From the NCBI RefSeq assembly GCF_029024105.1, contig NZ_CP118963.1, forward strand, positions 186,001 to 250,000: 64,000 bases of DNA. Direction: 5' to 3'. Positions 15,936 to 25,860 of the stretch are shown here, in pieces. A model generated the notes under the pieces. The model saw nothing but the letters and a program-made list of their open reading frames with translations, searched no databases and had not been told where the DNA came from. This stretch comes from Acinetobacter lwoffii. GTDB taxonomy: Bacteria > Pseudomonadota > Gammaproteobacteria > Pseudomonadales > Moraxellaceae. How positions within the stretch are numbered: position 1 is the stretch's first letter; each line of letters starts with the position of its first letter. Both the position numbers and the translations under genes were made by a program.

Positions 15936-17294
15936 TTAGTCCGGAAAGCTGAGACGTTCTTTGGGGAAAACTACCTTAAACGTGGAACCTTGGTTTTCCT
16001 TGGACTCAATTTCCAGATGTGCCTGATGCTGCATGAGTACATGTTTAACAATTGCCAATCCCAAACCGGTACCGCCAGTACGACGGCTGCGGTCTGAATC
16101 GATGCGGTAAAAACGCTCGGTCAGACGTGGCAGATGCTTGGGATCAATACCGATGCCGTTATCTTGCACCACAAAATAGGCCGATTCACCGTCATCATGC
16201 CAGCCGATGGTGATGGTGCCGCCTTTAGGCGTATACTTGATGGCATTGGTAATCAGGTTGCTAAAGGCGCTGGCCAGTTCCATATCTGAACCGATCAGAT
16301 CGCAATGACTGTCAATGTCCAGATTTAGGGTATGACCATAATCAATATTATAGGCCTGGGCATCATCAAATAGCTGGTTCATCAGACTCGGCATTTCAAT
16401 GATCTGGTTTTTGGCAATATTTTTATCATTTTCCAGACGTGACAGCAGCAACAGATCGTTGACCAGTGCATTCATGCGTCGGGTTTGCGACTGCATCTGA
16501 TCAAAAGCGCGTTTCCAGCGTGGATTGATATCTTCCTGATCGGTAAAGGTTTCAATATAGCCACTGAGCACGGTCAAAGGAGTGCGCAGTTCATGTGAAA
16601 TATTGTCGACAAAATCCTTTCGCATCTGTTCCAGATTGTGCATCCGGGTCACATCATAAGCGACCAGTACCCGACTTTCTCCGCCAAAACGGGTCATTTT
16701 GACCTGCACATAATGGTCTTCAAACAGCGAAGAACGCATTTTTAGGCCGTCGGGAGATTCATCAATATGGTGATAGTATTCGATAAAGCTCGGTTGGCGT
16801 AGCAAGGTCAGGATATTACGGCGACGGTCATCACTGGAGATTCCGAGCAGACGTTCGGCTGCCGGATTCCACCATTCAATCTGTTGGTTTTCATCAAGTA
16901 GTACCACAGCTTCTTGTAAGGCCACCAGTGAAGACTGTGCACGATCAATCAGTTCGACCATTTCCGCCTGAACAATCCGTTCCTGACGTTGGGCGCGGTA
17001 AACATTGAAAAGTAGCGCACCCCAAATCCCGCCAATATTTGGTGGAACATCATAAGGGCGATTGGAAATCCATTCATTGACCAGATATAAGGAACGCATT
17101 TGGGTCGCAAAGAACGCCACGAAAGCAATTACGATACAAACCCAGAAATACCCAATCCCAAAACCGATAAAGCTGGCGATAATCAGGAAAAAAGCCAGTA
17201 AGCGTAAATCCTGTTTCGCAAAATCCCATAAGCTACTGTAACGGATTCTTTTATGTTCGCGTGCCAGTTCGGGGACAGGGTAGGGTTCATACAT
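15936..17294 (-). CDS. phoR: Phosphate-regulon sensor histidine kinase
   Basis: A 452-residue membrane kinase. Two N-terminal hydrophobic segments (about residues 32-62) anchor it. A PAS domain (about 122-220, VVLLDENQQIEWWNPAAERLLG) precedes the dimerisation/phospho-acceptor helix with His234 in NISHELRTPL. The ATPase domain has N-box NLITNAIKYTPKGG and G-boxes DNGIGIDPKHL and GGTGLGLAI. It shows the small periplasmic part typical of PhoR, which senses phosphate through the Pst/PhoU system. It follows phoB by 25 nt in the same operon. Confidence 0.95.
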   Translation of the reverse strand: MYEPYPVPELAREHKRIRYSSLWDFAKQDLRLLAFFLIIASFIGFGIGYFWVCIVIAFVAFFATQMRSLYLVNEWISNRPYDVPPNIGGIWGALLFNVYRAQRQERIVQAEMVELIDRAQSSLVALQEAVVLLDENQQIEWWNPAAERLLGISSDDRRRNILTLLRQPSFIEYYHHIDESPDGLKMRSSLFEDHYVQVKMTRFGGESRVLVAYDVTRMHNLEQMRKDFVDNISHELRTPLTVLSGYIETFTDQEDINPRWKRAFDQMQSQTRRMNALVNDLLLLSRLENDKNIAKNQIIEMPSLMNQLFDDAQAYNIDYGHTLNLDIDSHCDLIGSDMELASAFSNLITNAIKYTPKGGTITIGWHDDGESAYFVVQDNGIGIDPKHLPRLTERFYRIDSDRSRRTGGTGLGLAIVKHVLMQHQAHLEIESKENQGSTFKVVFPKERLSFPD

Positions 17295-17319
17295 AAAACA
17301 AGATTTACCTTAAAAGATA

Positions 17320-18030
17320 TTAACCTAAAGCGACATCTGAACGGGTCGAAAAGCGATACCCCGTTCCGCGAACGGTTTGTACAAAACGGTCTACACCATA
17401 AGGTTCCAGCACTTTACGCAAACGGCGGATATGTACATCGATGGTCCGGTCTTCAATATAGACGTTACCGCCCCACACCTGATCCAGCAATTGCGCACGG
17501 GTATAGGCACGTTCCGGATGGGTCATGAAGAATGCCAGCAAACGATATTCAGTCGGCCCCATTTCCAGAATGTTGTTACCAAAATTCACCCGCTGGCTGA
17601 CCGGATCCAGAATCAGGCCATTGGCATCAATAGTTTTTTCACCGCTCAGGGCATTGGCGCGGCGCAGTACCGCCTTAATTCGGGAGACCAGTTCCCGGGT
17701 CGAGAATGGCTTGGTCATGTAGTCATCGGCACCGGCATCCAGACCTTGTACCTTGTGGTCTTCTTCACCGCGCGCTGTCAGCATGATCACCGGAATTTCT
17801 GACAGGCTTTCATCACGTTTCAGACGACGACATAAGTCCACACCGCTCACACCACCCGGCATCATCCAGTCCAGCAAAATTAATGCCGGACGCTGGTCCA
17901 CAATCATCTGATGCGCCTGCTTGGCATCTTCTGCCTGTAAGCACTGAAAACCGGCCATATCCAGAGAGGTATGGATCATTTCCCGAATCGGGAGCTCGTC
18001 ATCGACGATTAATATGTAGTCATCTTTCAC
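17320..18030 (-). CDS. phoB: Phosphate-regulon response regulator
   Basis: A 236-residue OmpR/PhoB-family regulator. The receiver domain shows the acidic pocket VDDE and the phospho-acceptor Asp54 in LILLDWMMPGG, with Lys in DYMTKPF. The winged-helix DNA-binding domain ends EDRTIDVHIRRLRKVLE...RGTGYRF, as in PhoB. It activates the Pho regulon when phosphate is scarce. It lies upstream of phoR in one operon. A possible autoregulatory Pho-box-like repeat is seen upstream. Confidence 0.96.
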   Translation of the reverse strand: MKDDYILIVDDELPIREMIHTSLDMAGFQCLQAEDAKQAHQMIVDQRPALILLDWMMPGGVSGVDLCRRLKRDESLSEIPVIMLTARGEEDHKVQGLDAGADDYMTKPFSTRELVSRIKAVLRRANALSGEKTIDANGLILDPVSQRVNFGNNILEMGPTEYRLLAFFMTHPERAYTRAQLLDQVWGGNVYIEDRTIDVHIRRLRKVLEPYGVDRFVQTVRGTGYRFSTRSDVALG

Positions 18031-18075
18031 AACGCAATACCCTATTTCATGTAAACGGTGAACCGTTTTATATTT

Positions 18076-18109
18076 ATGACAGGCTTATTACAAAGACTAA
18101 TTATGACAG
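18076..18109 (-). promoter_or_regulatory. Possible Pho-box half-sites upstream of phoB
   Basis: Read on the phoB strand, CTGTCATAATT (from 18109) and CTGTCATAAAT (from 18082) repeat the CTGTCAT half-site of Pho boxes. They stand 27 bp apart instead of the usual 11-bp register, so direct PhoB binding is plausible but not secure. Confidence 0.4.
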
Positions 18110-18279
18110 TATCATTGCAGAAAGGGAAAAACTGCTGATATTCGCAAAAATTTGTGACAAATATAGCGCAGAAACTTGTTAAAAAATCATAAATTAATTT
18201 TACTCATTTCCGTAGTACAGCATAAATCTTCAACTCACTGGTAAATGCAGGAAAGCCGATTAAGCACAGGATTTAACAG

Positions 18280-18957
18280 CTATTTTTTCTCGGAAAATGA
18301 CTCGAGCAGCGCCAAAAAAACCACACTGCACGACGATAAAACTTCCTCAAGCGAATGCTTAAAACCACTCATCACCCAACGAATGGCAATTTGGGTGACA
18401 TAGCCATTTAAACCGGTCGACACCAATGAAATTTCCTGCTCGCTGCGATTTAATTGCGGCATCATCAACATGACAAAGGCATGAATCATGCGGTCGAAAC
18501 GTGACATGGTTTCATGAATAGTGGCCTGATTATGCAGCTCCTGTACCAGCATGGCATCGATATAAATGATCCGTGCCATGCGCGGATTGTCACGCAGGGT
18601 AGTGAGCAGCGCACTCAAACCGGCTTCGATCATTTTTTTCGGATCACTCGATGCCTGCATCATGGCCTGCATCACATTCTGTTGCAGTTCATCAATCAGT
18701 TTTAGGAAAATGGTCTGAAACAGATGTTCGCTTTTCTTGAAGGATTCATAAAAATAACGTTCAGTCAGTTTGGCTTCATTGCAGATATCTTTGACAGTAA
18801 CTGAAAAAAAACCATAACTACCATAGGCTTCAATCCCGGCTTCGATGAGCTTTTCACGACGTGCCTGCTGCCGTTCAGCCATCGACAGGCCTTTAAACTG
18901 ACGTTCCTTGGTTTTGGCGGGTCGTGATTTTGCTGCTGAGTCGATTGAATCGGTCAT
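18280..18957 (-). CDS. TetR/AcrR-family transcriptional regulator
   Basis: A 225-residue repressor-type protein. The HTH spans about residues 33-80 (REKLIEAGIEAYGSYGFFSVTVKDICNEAKLTERYFYESF), a clear TetR signature. The C-terminal helical domain would bind a ligand. It is transcribed away from a short-chain dehydrogenase gene, and a 20-bp perfect dyad lies over the -35 region of that gene. It therefore probably represses the dehydrogenase and possibly itself. Confidence 0.92.
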   Translation of the reverse strand: MTDSIDSAAKSRPAKTKERQFKGLSMAERQQARREKLIEAGIEAYGSYGFFSVTVKDICNEAKLTERYFYESFKKSEHLFQTIFLKLIDELQQNVMQAMMQASSDPKKMIEAGLSALLTTLRDNPRMARIIYIDAMLVQELHNQATIHETMSRFDRMIHAFVMLMMPQLNRSEQEISLVSTGLNGYVTQIAIRWVMSGFKHSLEEVLSSCSVVFLALLESFSEKK

Positions 18958-19071
18958 AAGGCCTGTGTGCTCATCTGCATGAAGATTTTGAATATCTTAA
19001 CAATAAATCACGCTTAGACCTATATAGAAATGCTCCCCTGAAATTTGGCCTCTAAGGACATGGGATAATTA

Positions 19072-19100
19072 TTGACAATCTATATTGTCAAAACTATATT
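19072..19100 (+). promoter_or_regulatory. Promoter with overlapping TetR-type operator
   Basis: A consensus -35 TTGACA (19072-19077), 17-bp spacer and -10 TATATT (19095-19100) drive the dehydrogenase gene. A perfect dyad TTGACAAT-ctat-ATTGTCAA (19072-19091) covers the -35 and most of the spacer, an arrangement in which a dimeric repressor would block RNA polymerase. Confidence 0.85.
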
Positions 19101-19180
19101 GAGGATCTGTGCTAGCTCCTGAAACAACAGAACAAGATCCTGCTGTCATGGAATGGCAGTGGTTTACATAAGGAAATTGA

Positions 19181-20029
19181 ATGAAAAATTTTAACAATAA
19201 AGTTGCTGCGATTACCGGTGCCGGTTCAGGTATTGGTCAGCAACTGGCAGTATTACTGGCCCAGCAGGGTTGTCATTTGGCACTGAGTGATATTAATGAA
19301 CAGGGTCTGGCACAAACTGTAGAATTACTCCAAGGGACTGATGTTCGTGTCACCATGCAAAAAGTGAATGTGGCTGAACTGGAACAGGTGCGTAACTGGG
19401 CGGCACAGGTCGAACAGGATCATGGCAGTATCAATATGATCTTTAACAATGCCGGCGTTGCACTGGGTTCAACCGTTGAAGGGGCATCTTATGAAGAGCT
19501 GGAATGGATCGTCGGAATCAATTTCTGGGGCGTGGTTTACGGTACCAAAGAATTCCTGCCATTGATCAAGAAAACTGGCGATGGTCATGTCATCAATATT
19601 TCCAGCCTGTTTGGTTTAACAGCTCAGCCGACCCAGTCTGCTTATAATGCGACCAAGTTTGCCGTGCGTGGTTTTACTGAATCCCTGCGTCAGGAACTGG
19701 ATCTGGAAAATTGTGGCGTGAGTGCACTGTGTGTGCATCCGGGGGGTATCCGTACCAACATTGCCAATGCAGCAAAAATGAATAACAGCCTGCTGACTTT
19801 AGGTATGAATCCGGAAAAATCGGCCCGTAATTTTAATAAATTATTGCGTTGTCCACCTGCAGAAGCTGCCCGTCAAATTCTGGAGGCGGTACAAAAAGAC
19901 AAGCGCCGTCTGCTCATCGGCAATGATGCCAAAGCGATAGACCTGATTCAGCGAATCTTGCCGACCGGTTATCAGCATGTCACTGCACTGGCGACCCAAT
20001 TTGGTAAAAGAAAGAAAAAGTCTGCTTAA
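19181..20029 (+). CDS. Short-chain dehydrogenase/reductase
   Basis: A 282-residue classical SDR oxidoreductase. The Rossmann fold shows the cofactor motif TGAGSGIGQQ near residue 13, NNAG, the catalytic Ser in ISSLFG and the YxxxK pair in SAYNATK. The Asp in LALSDIN after beta-2 suggests NAD rather than NADP (inference). The extended C-terminus is seen in related Acinetobacter enzymes. The gene is divergent from and probably controlled by the TetR regulator. The substrate is unknown. A rho-independent terminator follows. Confidence 0.9.
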   Translation: MKNFNNKVAAITGAGSGIGQQLAVLLAQQGCHLALSDINEQGLAQTVELLQGTDVRVTMQKVNVAELEQVRNWAAQVEQDHGSINMIFNNAGVALGSTVEGASYEELEWIVGINFWGVVYGTKEFLPLIKKTGDGHVINISSLFGLTAQPTQSAYNATKFAVRGFTESLRQELDLENCGVSALCVHPGGIRTNIANAAKMNNSLLTLGMNPEKSARNFNKLLRCPPAEAARQILEAVQKDKRRLLIGNDAKAIDLIQRILPTGYQHVTALATQFGKRKKKSA

Positions 20030-20043
20030 GAAATTGTAAAACA

Positions 20044-20067
20044 GACCCGCGAAAGCGGGTTTTTTTA
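20044..20067 (+). terminator. Rho-independent terminator
   Basis: Stem ACCCGC / GCGGGT with a GAAA tetraloop and seven T directly behind the dehydrogenase gene. Confidence 0.9.
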
Positions 20068-20146
20068 TCGCTGTGATAGGGGCTAATTTTTTGCAAATGA
20101 GAGTATTAACTCCTGTAATGCTTTAGGCACGTAAAAAAACCTGCAT

Positions 20147-21511
20147 CTAAATCAACGCTTCAACCGTTTTTTTCTTCCAGACCAACTGGTAATACAGTCC
20201 CTGCAAAATACACAGGCTGACAAAGGCCAACGCGTAGGCATACCAGATACCTTCCAGACCCCACCACCGGCTAAACAGATAAGCGGCGGGAACTTCAATA
20301 CAGAGAATGGCAAAAATATTAATCAGCATTGGCATGGTCACCGTTCCACTTGAACGCATGATCGAAGCAAAAATGGCACTGGCACCAAAGAACAGAATCG
20401 ACCACAGCACAATAAACAGCAGTTGTTGTCCCAGTACTATAACCTTAGGATCGGTAATAAACAGCGCCATCAGATATTTGGAGAACAGGTAGGCCAGAAT
20501 CACCAAACCGCCGGTAAACAGGATATTCATACTCAGTGCAGTCCGAGTAACTTTATTCAGCAGATCTGATTTACCTGCGCCAATCGCTTGCGCACCAAAT
20601 ACAGATGCGGCAATCGCAATCGACAAAGCCGGAAATTGAATATAATTTAAGACCTGATTGACTGCGCCATAGGCCGCTGTTGCTTCTGCGCCATAGCGGT
20701 TGACCAGTCCGACAATTACCAGTCCGGCAACTGAAGTCGTGACCATTTGCACACCAGTAGGAACCCCCAGTTTCAAGATCATTCTGCTCAACTGTGGTTG
20801 ATGACGAATATTTTTTAATAAGGCCCAGTCCAGCTTGAGCGGATGTTGCCTATAGTTCAAATACAGGATTAAAAACAACAGAACCGCCAGATTTCCCAGA
20901 ATGGTGGCAATCGCCGGTGAGATAATGCCCATTTTAGGAAAGCCAAAATAACCGGCAATCAGGACCGGTGTCACCACCAAACCGACCCCAATGGTAAGTG
21001 CGGAAGCAAACAGGGGCGTGGTACTATCCCCAACGCCACGCAAGATGGAAGTATAAATAATATAGATAAAAATTAAGGGACTACCCGCCAGCATCCATTG
21101 TACATAGGGCAAGGACAAATGCATTACATCAGGATCTGTGCCAAGGGCCAAAAGAATATTCTCAGCAAAAATTACCCCGAAAAGCGCAATCAAGCTGCCG
21201 CCAATCAAGGTCATAAATAAAGTTGAACCGACCACACAGCGCACTTTTTCTATATTTTTTCCACCCCAAGCCTGTCCAATCAGTACGGTAGAACCGGCAG
21301 ACAAACCAATTACAAAGGCCATCAGACAAAACAGGATTGGGAAAAAAACGGCAACAGCAGCAATCGCATTCACTCCGAGCATTTGTCCCACAAAAACTGT
21401 ATTGATCGTGCCGGAGAGACTTTGCAGGATATTGGTCGCAATTAATGGCAACAGAAAAACCAGAAAGGCTTTCCATAAATTCTGTTGATGAATCAGTGAG
21501 TGCTGTGCCAT
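20147..21511 (-). CDS. MATE-family efflux transporter
   Basis: A 454-residue inner-membrane protein with about twelve hydrophobic segments in two related halves, as in multidrug and toxin extrusion pumps driven by Na+ or H+. Features include LPLIATNILQSLSGTINTVFVGQMLG near the start, IGQAWGGKN in the first half and the related FGAQAIGAGKSD in the second half. It is monocistronic, with a terminator of the upstream aminotransferase gene before it. The substrate is not deducible. Confidence 0.92.
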   Translation of the reverse strand: MAQHSLIHQQNLWKAFLVFLLPLIATNILQSLSGTINTVFVGQMLGVNAIAAVAVFFPILFCLMAFVIGLSAGSTVLIGQAWGGKNIEKVRCVVGSTLFMTLIGGSLIALFGVIFAENILLALGTDPDVMHLSLPYVQWMLAGSPLIFIYIIYTSILRGVGDSTTPLFASALTIGVGLVVTPVLIAGYFGFPKMGIISPAIATILGNLAVLLFLILYLNYRQHPLKLDWALLKNIRHQPQLSRMILKLGVPTGVQMVTTSVAGLVIVGLVNRYGAEATAAYGAVNQVLNYIQFPALSIAIAASVFGAQAIGAGKSDLLNKVTRTALSMNILFTGGLVILAYLFSKYLMALFITDPKVIVLGQQLLFIVLWSILFFGASAIFASIMRSSGTVTMPMLINIFAILCIEVPAAYLFSRWWGLEGIWYAYALAFVSLCILQGLYYQLVWKKKTVEALI

Positions 21512-21572
21512 GCGACATCCTGTGATTGAATTATCATCTATTTATTGATGTAGCTATTATTCGGCAGAATAT

Positions 21573-21605
21573 AAAAAAAAGCCTTAGCTTTTAAGTAACT
21601 AAGGC
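21573..21605 (-). terminator. Terminator of the aminotransferase gene
   Basis: Leftwards: GCCTTAG stem (7 bp), 11-nt loop, CTAAGGC and then at least eight T. Confidence 0.8.
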
Positions 21606-21639
21606 ATTTATTTTATGAGAGTTTTAGTTAAAAGGTGAG

Positions 21640-22794
21640 TTAAACCTTTGAAAGAATTTGACCTGCCTGGATCAGAGTTTGTTCTTTTTTTGCAAAGCAG
21701 AACCTGAGCAGACGTAAATCGGCAGGAGGGTGCTGGTAGAACGCGGAGACTGGAATCGCGACAATCCCATGTTGTTCTGCCAGAAAATGACACATGGACA
21801 GATCATCAAGCTCAGGGCGAATCTCCGAATAATCTAAGTTCTGAAAATAAGTCCCTTGAGAAGGTGTCCACTTAAAGCGTGATGTTTTAATGGATGAGTT
21901 AAATAAATCCCGTTTGTTTTGATAAAACTGGGACAGTTCGCGTATATGCTCAGGATGCAGTTGCATATATTCCGCCAAAGCGACCTGAACGGGTGTTACA
22001 CCGCAGAAGCTGGCAAACTGATAAATCTGTCTGAACATTCTCATCAGTGCCGGTGCAGCAATACAAAATCCGGTTTTCCAGCCCGTGACATGGAAGGTTT
22101 TACCAAAAGAACCAATCACGAAGCTACGCTCGCGAAGTTCTGGAAATGACCAGGCCGAATAGTGCTGAACGCCGTCAAAAACCAGATGTTCATAGACTTC
22201 ATCGGACAGCACCACAATATTGCGCTCGCGAATCAGTTCGATCAGTTGCTGCCAGTCTGCCTTGGACCAGACACTCCCACTCGGGTTATGCGGAGTATTC
22301 ACGACAATCATGCGGGTACGGTCATTAATGGCATCTTTGACCTGATTCCAGTCCACAGAAAAATCAGGATGCTGCAAAGCAATATGCACTGGCTTTGCCC
22401 CGACCAGTTGTACCGCAGGTCCATAACTGTCGTAGCTGGGATCGAAAATAATGACTTCTTCCCCGGCACGTACCGTGGCTTGAATGGCACAAAAAATCGC
22501 AATTGTCGCCCCAGGGGTAATCGTGATTTCCTCGACAGGGTCAATAATCAGTTGATCACGTTGCTGATAGAGATCTGCCACCAGACTTCGCAAGACTGGC
22601 AGACCATCTCCTGGTGCGTACTGGTTAAATCCATTCTGGCTGGCCCGGTTTAAAGCTTCAATCAAGGCAGGAGGCGCTGCAAAGTCCGGAAATCCTTGAG
22701 AAAGATTCAAGGCTCCGAGTTTTTGTGCCAAGGCCGACATGGTACTAAAAATGGTCACGCCCAAATCGGGTAATTTAGAAGGGAGTTCCAGCAT
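21640..22794 (-). CDS. PLP-dependent aminotransferase class I (methionine aminotransferase-like)
   Basis: A 384-residue fold-type I transaminase. The PLP lysine is Lys232 in IGSFGKTFHVTGWK. NTPHNPSGSVW and LSDEVYEHLVF carry the Asn and Asp/Tyr cofactor contacts, and a C-terminal Arg region LRLLRFCFAK binds the substrate carboxylate. Length and motifs resemble YbdL-type methionine aminotransferases. I start at ATG 22794, where MLELPSKLPDLGVTIFSTMSA gives the usual N-terminus; an upstream in-frame ATG would add 47 AT-rich, non-homologous residues. Its AAGGA site is unusually close to the start. Confidence 0.85.
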   Translation of the reverse strand: MLELPSKLPDLGVTIFSTMSALAQKLGALNLSQGFPDFAAPPALIEALNRASQNGFNQYAPGDGLPVLRSLVADLYQQRDQLIIDPVEEITITPGATIAIFCAIQATVRAGEEVIIFDPSYDSYGPAVQLVGAKPVHIALQHPDFSVDWNQVKDAINDRTRMIVVNTPHNPSGSVWSKADWQQLIELIRERNIVVLSDEVYEHLVFDGVQHYSAWSFPELRERSFVIGSFGKTFHVTGWKTGFCIAAPALMRMFRQIYQFASFCGVTPVQVALAEYMQLHPEHIRELSQFYQNKRDLFNSSIKTSRFKWTPSQGTYFQNLDYSEIRPELDDLSMCHFLAEQHGIVAIPVSAFYQHPPADLRLLRFCFAKKEQTLIQAGQILSKV

Positions 22795-23040
22795 GTCCTT
22801 GGCCTTGAAGAATGAGATCTGAATGAGTGTAGCAGCAAGTTCCGTATAGGATAATCGGAAAAATAGGGAATATTGAGCAATATTTTTAATTAAGATGTAC
22901 CACATGCAATTTAAGATTTTTAATTGAAGGGCCATAAATTAAAGGCCTAATTATGTGAAATGCATCGTGAACTGGACGAAATGGATAACTTTTCCTAAAA
23001 TCTGCCGCACAATAATAAAGCTTAAAATTATAACTATAAA

Positions 23041-25845
23041 ATGCCAAAACCTATCCATATGCTGGTGGAGCAGCTCGGGCTTAAGCGACAGCATCGTGCG
23101 CTACATTTACAGTTTTCACATCCTCCTTTAAATCATCAGGTTTTGATTCAGCGTATTGAGGGTCAGCATCAGATCAATCAAGGCCTGCAGGCTGAACTGA
23201 TCTGTCTTTCCACTCATGCTCATATTGCCTTGAAACAGTTTATCGGCTGTCGGGTGGCCATTGATCAGGTCACAGACCGGGGTGAACTTTTCCGGACTAC
23301 GGGCATTATTACTGCAGCCAGTCAAGGGCAGAATGATGGAGCTTTGACCCTGTATAAATTGACGCTAAATGATCCGACTGCACTCTGGCAGAAGCGCCGT
23401 AACAGTCGGGTTTTTATGAATAAGACGGTGCGCGAGATCAGTGAAATCCTGTTCAGTGAATGGCAAAACAGAAGTGCATTATTCGCGGCCAGTCTCAGCC
23501 TGGATTTGACAGGACTCAGCCGGGACTATGATGTCCGACCTTTTGTAATGCAGTCGAATGAATCGGATTATGATTTTCTGACCCGTTTATGGCGTAGCGA
23601 AGGAATTAACTGGTTGATCGATGAAAAGCAATTAACTGTGCCTGTATCAGCCAGCGAGATTCAAGCTCAGTTTTTAAAACTGGTAGATCATTCCCAATAT
23701 TTTTCAGCTTTAAAACGCCGCTCCATCCGGTTTCATTGCAGTCATGCCACCGAACAGCTCGACACGCTGAACAGTCTGATTGCGGTACGTCAGCTCAATC
23801 CGAATAGTACCAGGACCCAGCGCTGGCATGCCCAGCAACTTGCCCAGGATCAAAGCCAGCCTTTATTCAGTAATCATCAGCAAAGTGATATCCATGCAAA
23901 TGCCACTCTTCACCTTGAAGATGCGTGGAACATCAGTCCGGCCTGGACCGGCGACTTAAATCATGAGGATCAGGTGACAGCATCTGGTATAGCCCAACTG
24001 GATCGACTCAATCAGCAGCTCAGTGACTATCATGCTTTACAGTCTAAATATTTTAAAGCCAGTAGCAGCGTACGAGATGCTCAGGTTGGATACTGGTTTG
24101 AACTGCAACAGCATCCTGAAATTGATCAGCATCCTGCCCATCAACGTGAATTTCTGATTTTAGCTAAGCGGTTTTATAACCAGAACAATTTACCCAAAGA
24201 TATCTTATCTCAGCTGGACAGTTTGCTTGAGAAGAGCGGCTGGCAGATGACACAGGAGGAACGACAGGCCAATGAACTACAGATGGTGCGCCGTGAAATC
24301 CAGGTTGTTCCTGAGTACCACCCCTTCATTCATCGGCCTGCTGCTGCATATCCGCAACGGGCTCGAGTGGTCGGACCTGAAGGTGAAACGATTCATGTCG
24401 ATGCATGGGGGCGGGTGAAAGTTCGTTTTCTGTTTACCCGGAGTGAGGATCATCAGCATGATGGCGGCGCAGGTAGCAATGACAATGATAGCGATTCTGC
24501 TTGGGTGGATGTTTTGACCCCTTGGGCGGGTGAGGGTTATGGCATCAGGTTGCATCCGCGAATTGGCGAAATTGTAGTGATTGACTTCTTTGAAGGTGAT
24601 ATCGACCGGCCCTTTGTGGTGGGACGGATTCATGAAGCAGAACGGCATCCGACCATGTTTGATGCAAAAGGAGAACTTCCTGCGACCAAAAAACTCAGTG
24701 GCATCCGTTCTCAGGAGGTCGATGGGGATGGCTTTAACCAGTTGCGTTTCGATGATACCCCTGAACAGATTAGTGCGCAGCTGCAAAGTAGTCATGCAGC
24801 CAGTCAGCTCAATCTGGGAAATCTAAGCCATCCTAAAGAAAGTGAAAGCAGCGAAGGTCGAGGAGAAGGTTTTGAACTAAGGACAGACCAGTGGGGTGCC
24901 ATACGTGCAGGAAAAGGCTTATTAATCTCCACTTATCGGCAAGATTCAGCAGCAGGCAATCACCTGGATGCGAGTCGTGCCAAAGAGCAGATTGAATCGA
25001 ATCTCGATCATAGTAAAGCCTTGAGTGATATTGCTGAACAACAGCAGACAGATCCGCTGCAATTTTTTGATAGTTTAAAACAGTTTCTGAGTCAGATTGA
25101 AGCTGAAGATCAAGCCAAGGCCATCGCATTTAAACAGGCCGTGATGTTATTAACTGCCCCCCAAACGATTGCACTGAGCACAAATGAAAATATTCATTTA
25201 TCCGCTGATCAGCAAATCAATCAGAGTGCCGGGGACAATATTCATTTTTCCACACAGAAGTCTTTAGTTGCTCATGCACAGGACCGGATCAGTTTATTCG
25301 CTGCTCAAGAGGGCGCAAGTGTCTATGCCGCTAAAGGCAAAATTGAACTACAAGCCCAAGATGATGCAATTGAAGCGATCGCTCGTAAGGTAATCAAGCT
25401 CATTTCGACTGAAGACAAAATCGAAATCACTAGTCTGAAGGAGATTGTACTGACCGCTGGAGGGTCTCAAATTAAGGTAAATAGTGGCGGGGTATTTTTC
25501 ACGACTGGCGGAAAATTTGAGTGTAAGGCGGGGCAACATAATTTTATGGGAGGGGCTAAAGTCTCTTATGAAATACCTCAGCTTCCGAATAATGCTTTAT
25601 ATAGCAATAGGCTGGATATATATGATCTATTTTGGCAGTCCGATTTCAGTTCAATAAATTATAAAGCTTTTATTCCTGATACTAATTCGTATATTTCAGG
25701 TCAGCTTGATGCGCACGGTCGTACTGGAAAAATTACTACAGCTGATTCCTCTAAAGTAGAAATTTTGGTAGGGCTCAATGATGAATGGGGATTAAGTGTC
25801 CAAGGTTATGATGTTGATGACCTGATTGAGCAGAATAATAAATAG
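23041..25845 (+). CDS. vgrG: Type VI secretion spike protein VgrG
   Basis: A 934-residue VgrG that trimerises at the tip of the T6SS tube and carries effectors. The gp27-like base (about 1-400) includes DYDVRPFVMQSNESDYDFLTRLW. The gp5-like OB domain (about 440-560) has WVDVLTPWAGEGYG and IGEIVVIDFFEGDIDRPFVVGR. A DUF2345 beta-helix (about 690-845) ends near KFECKAGQHNFMGG. A C-terminal extension of about 90 residues (SYEIPQLPNN onward) follows. The DNA switches to AT-rich composition near this extension, matching the effector behind it. No good Shine-Dalgarno precedes the ATG; a TATAAA-like sequence ends right at it. Confidence 0.95.
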   Translation: MPKPIHMLVEQLGLKRQHRALHLQFSHPPLNHQVLIQRIEGQHQINQGLQAELICLSTHAHIALKQFIGCRVAIDQVTDRGELFRTTGIITAASQGQNDGALTLYKLTLNDPTALWQKRRNSRVFMNKTVREISEILFSEWQNRSALFAASLSLDLTGLSRDYDVRPFVMQSNESDYDFLTRLWRSEGINWLIDEKQLTVPVSASEIQAQFLKLVDHSQYFSALKRRSIRFHCSHATEQLDTLNSLIAVRQLNPNSTRTQRWHAQQLAQDQSQPLFSNHQQSDIHANATLHLEDAWNISPAWTGDLNHEDQVTASGIAQLDRLNQQLSDYHALQSKYFKASSSVRDAQVGYWFELQQHPEIDQHPAHQREFLILAKRFYNQNNLPKDILSQLDSLLEKSGWQMTQEERQANELQMVRREIQVVPEYHPFIHRPAAAYPQRARVVGPEGETIHVDAWGRVKVRFLFTRSEDHQHDGGAGSNDNDSDSAWVDVLTPWAGEGYGIRLHPRIGEIVVIDFFEGDIDRPFVVGRIHEAERHPTMFDAKGELPATKKLSGIRSQEVDGDGFNQLRFDDTPEQISAQLQSSHAASQLNLGNLSHPKESESSEGRGEGFELRTDQWGAIRAGKGLLISTYRQDSAAGNHLDASRAKEQIESNLDHSKALSDIAEQQQTDPLQFFDSLKQFLSQIEAEDQAKAIAFKQAVMLLTAPQTIALSTNENIHLSADQQINQSAGDNIHFSTQKSLVAHAQDRISLFAAQEGASVYAAKGKIELQAQDDAIEAIARKVIKLISTEDKIEITSLKEIVLTAGGSQIKVNSGGVFFTTGGKFECKAGQHNFMGGAKVSYEIPQLPNNALYSNRLDIYDLFWQSDFSSINYKAFIPDTNSYISGQLDAHGRTGKITTADSSKVEILVGLNDEWGLSVQGYDVDDLIEQNNK

Positions 25846-25860
25846 GAGATAAAAATAAAA

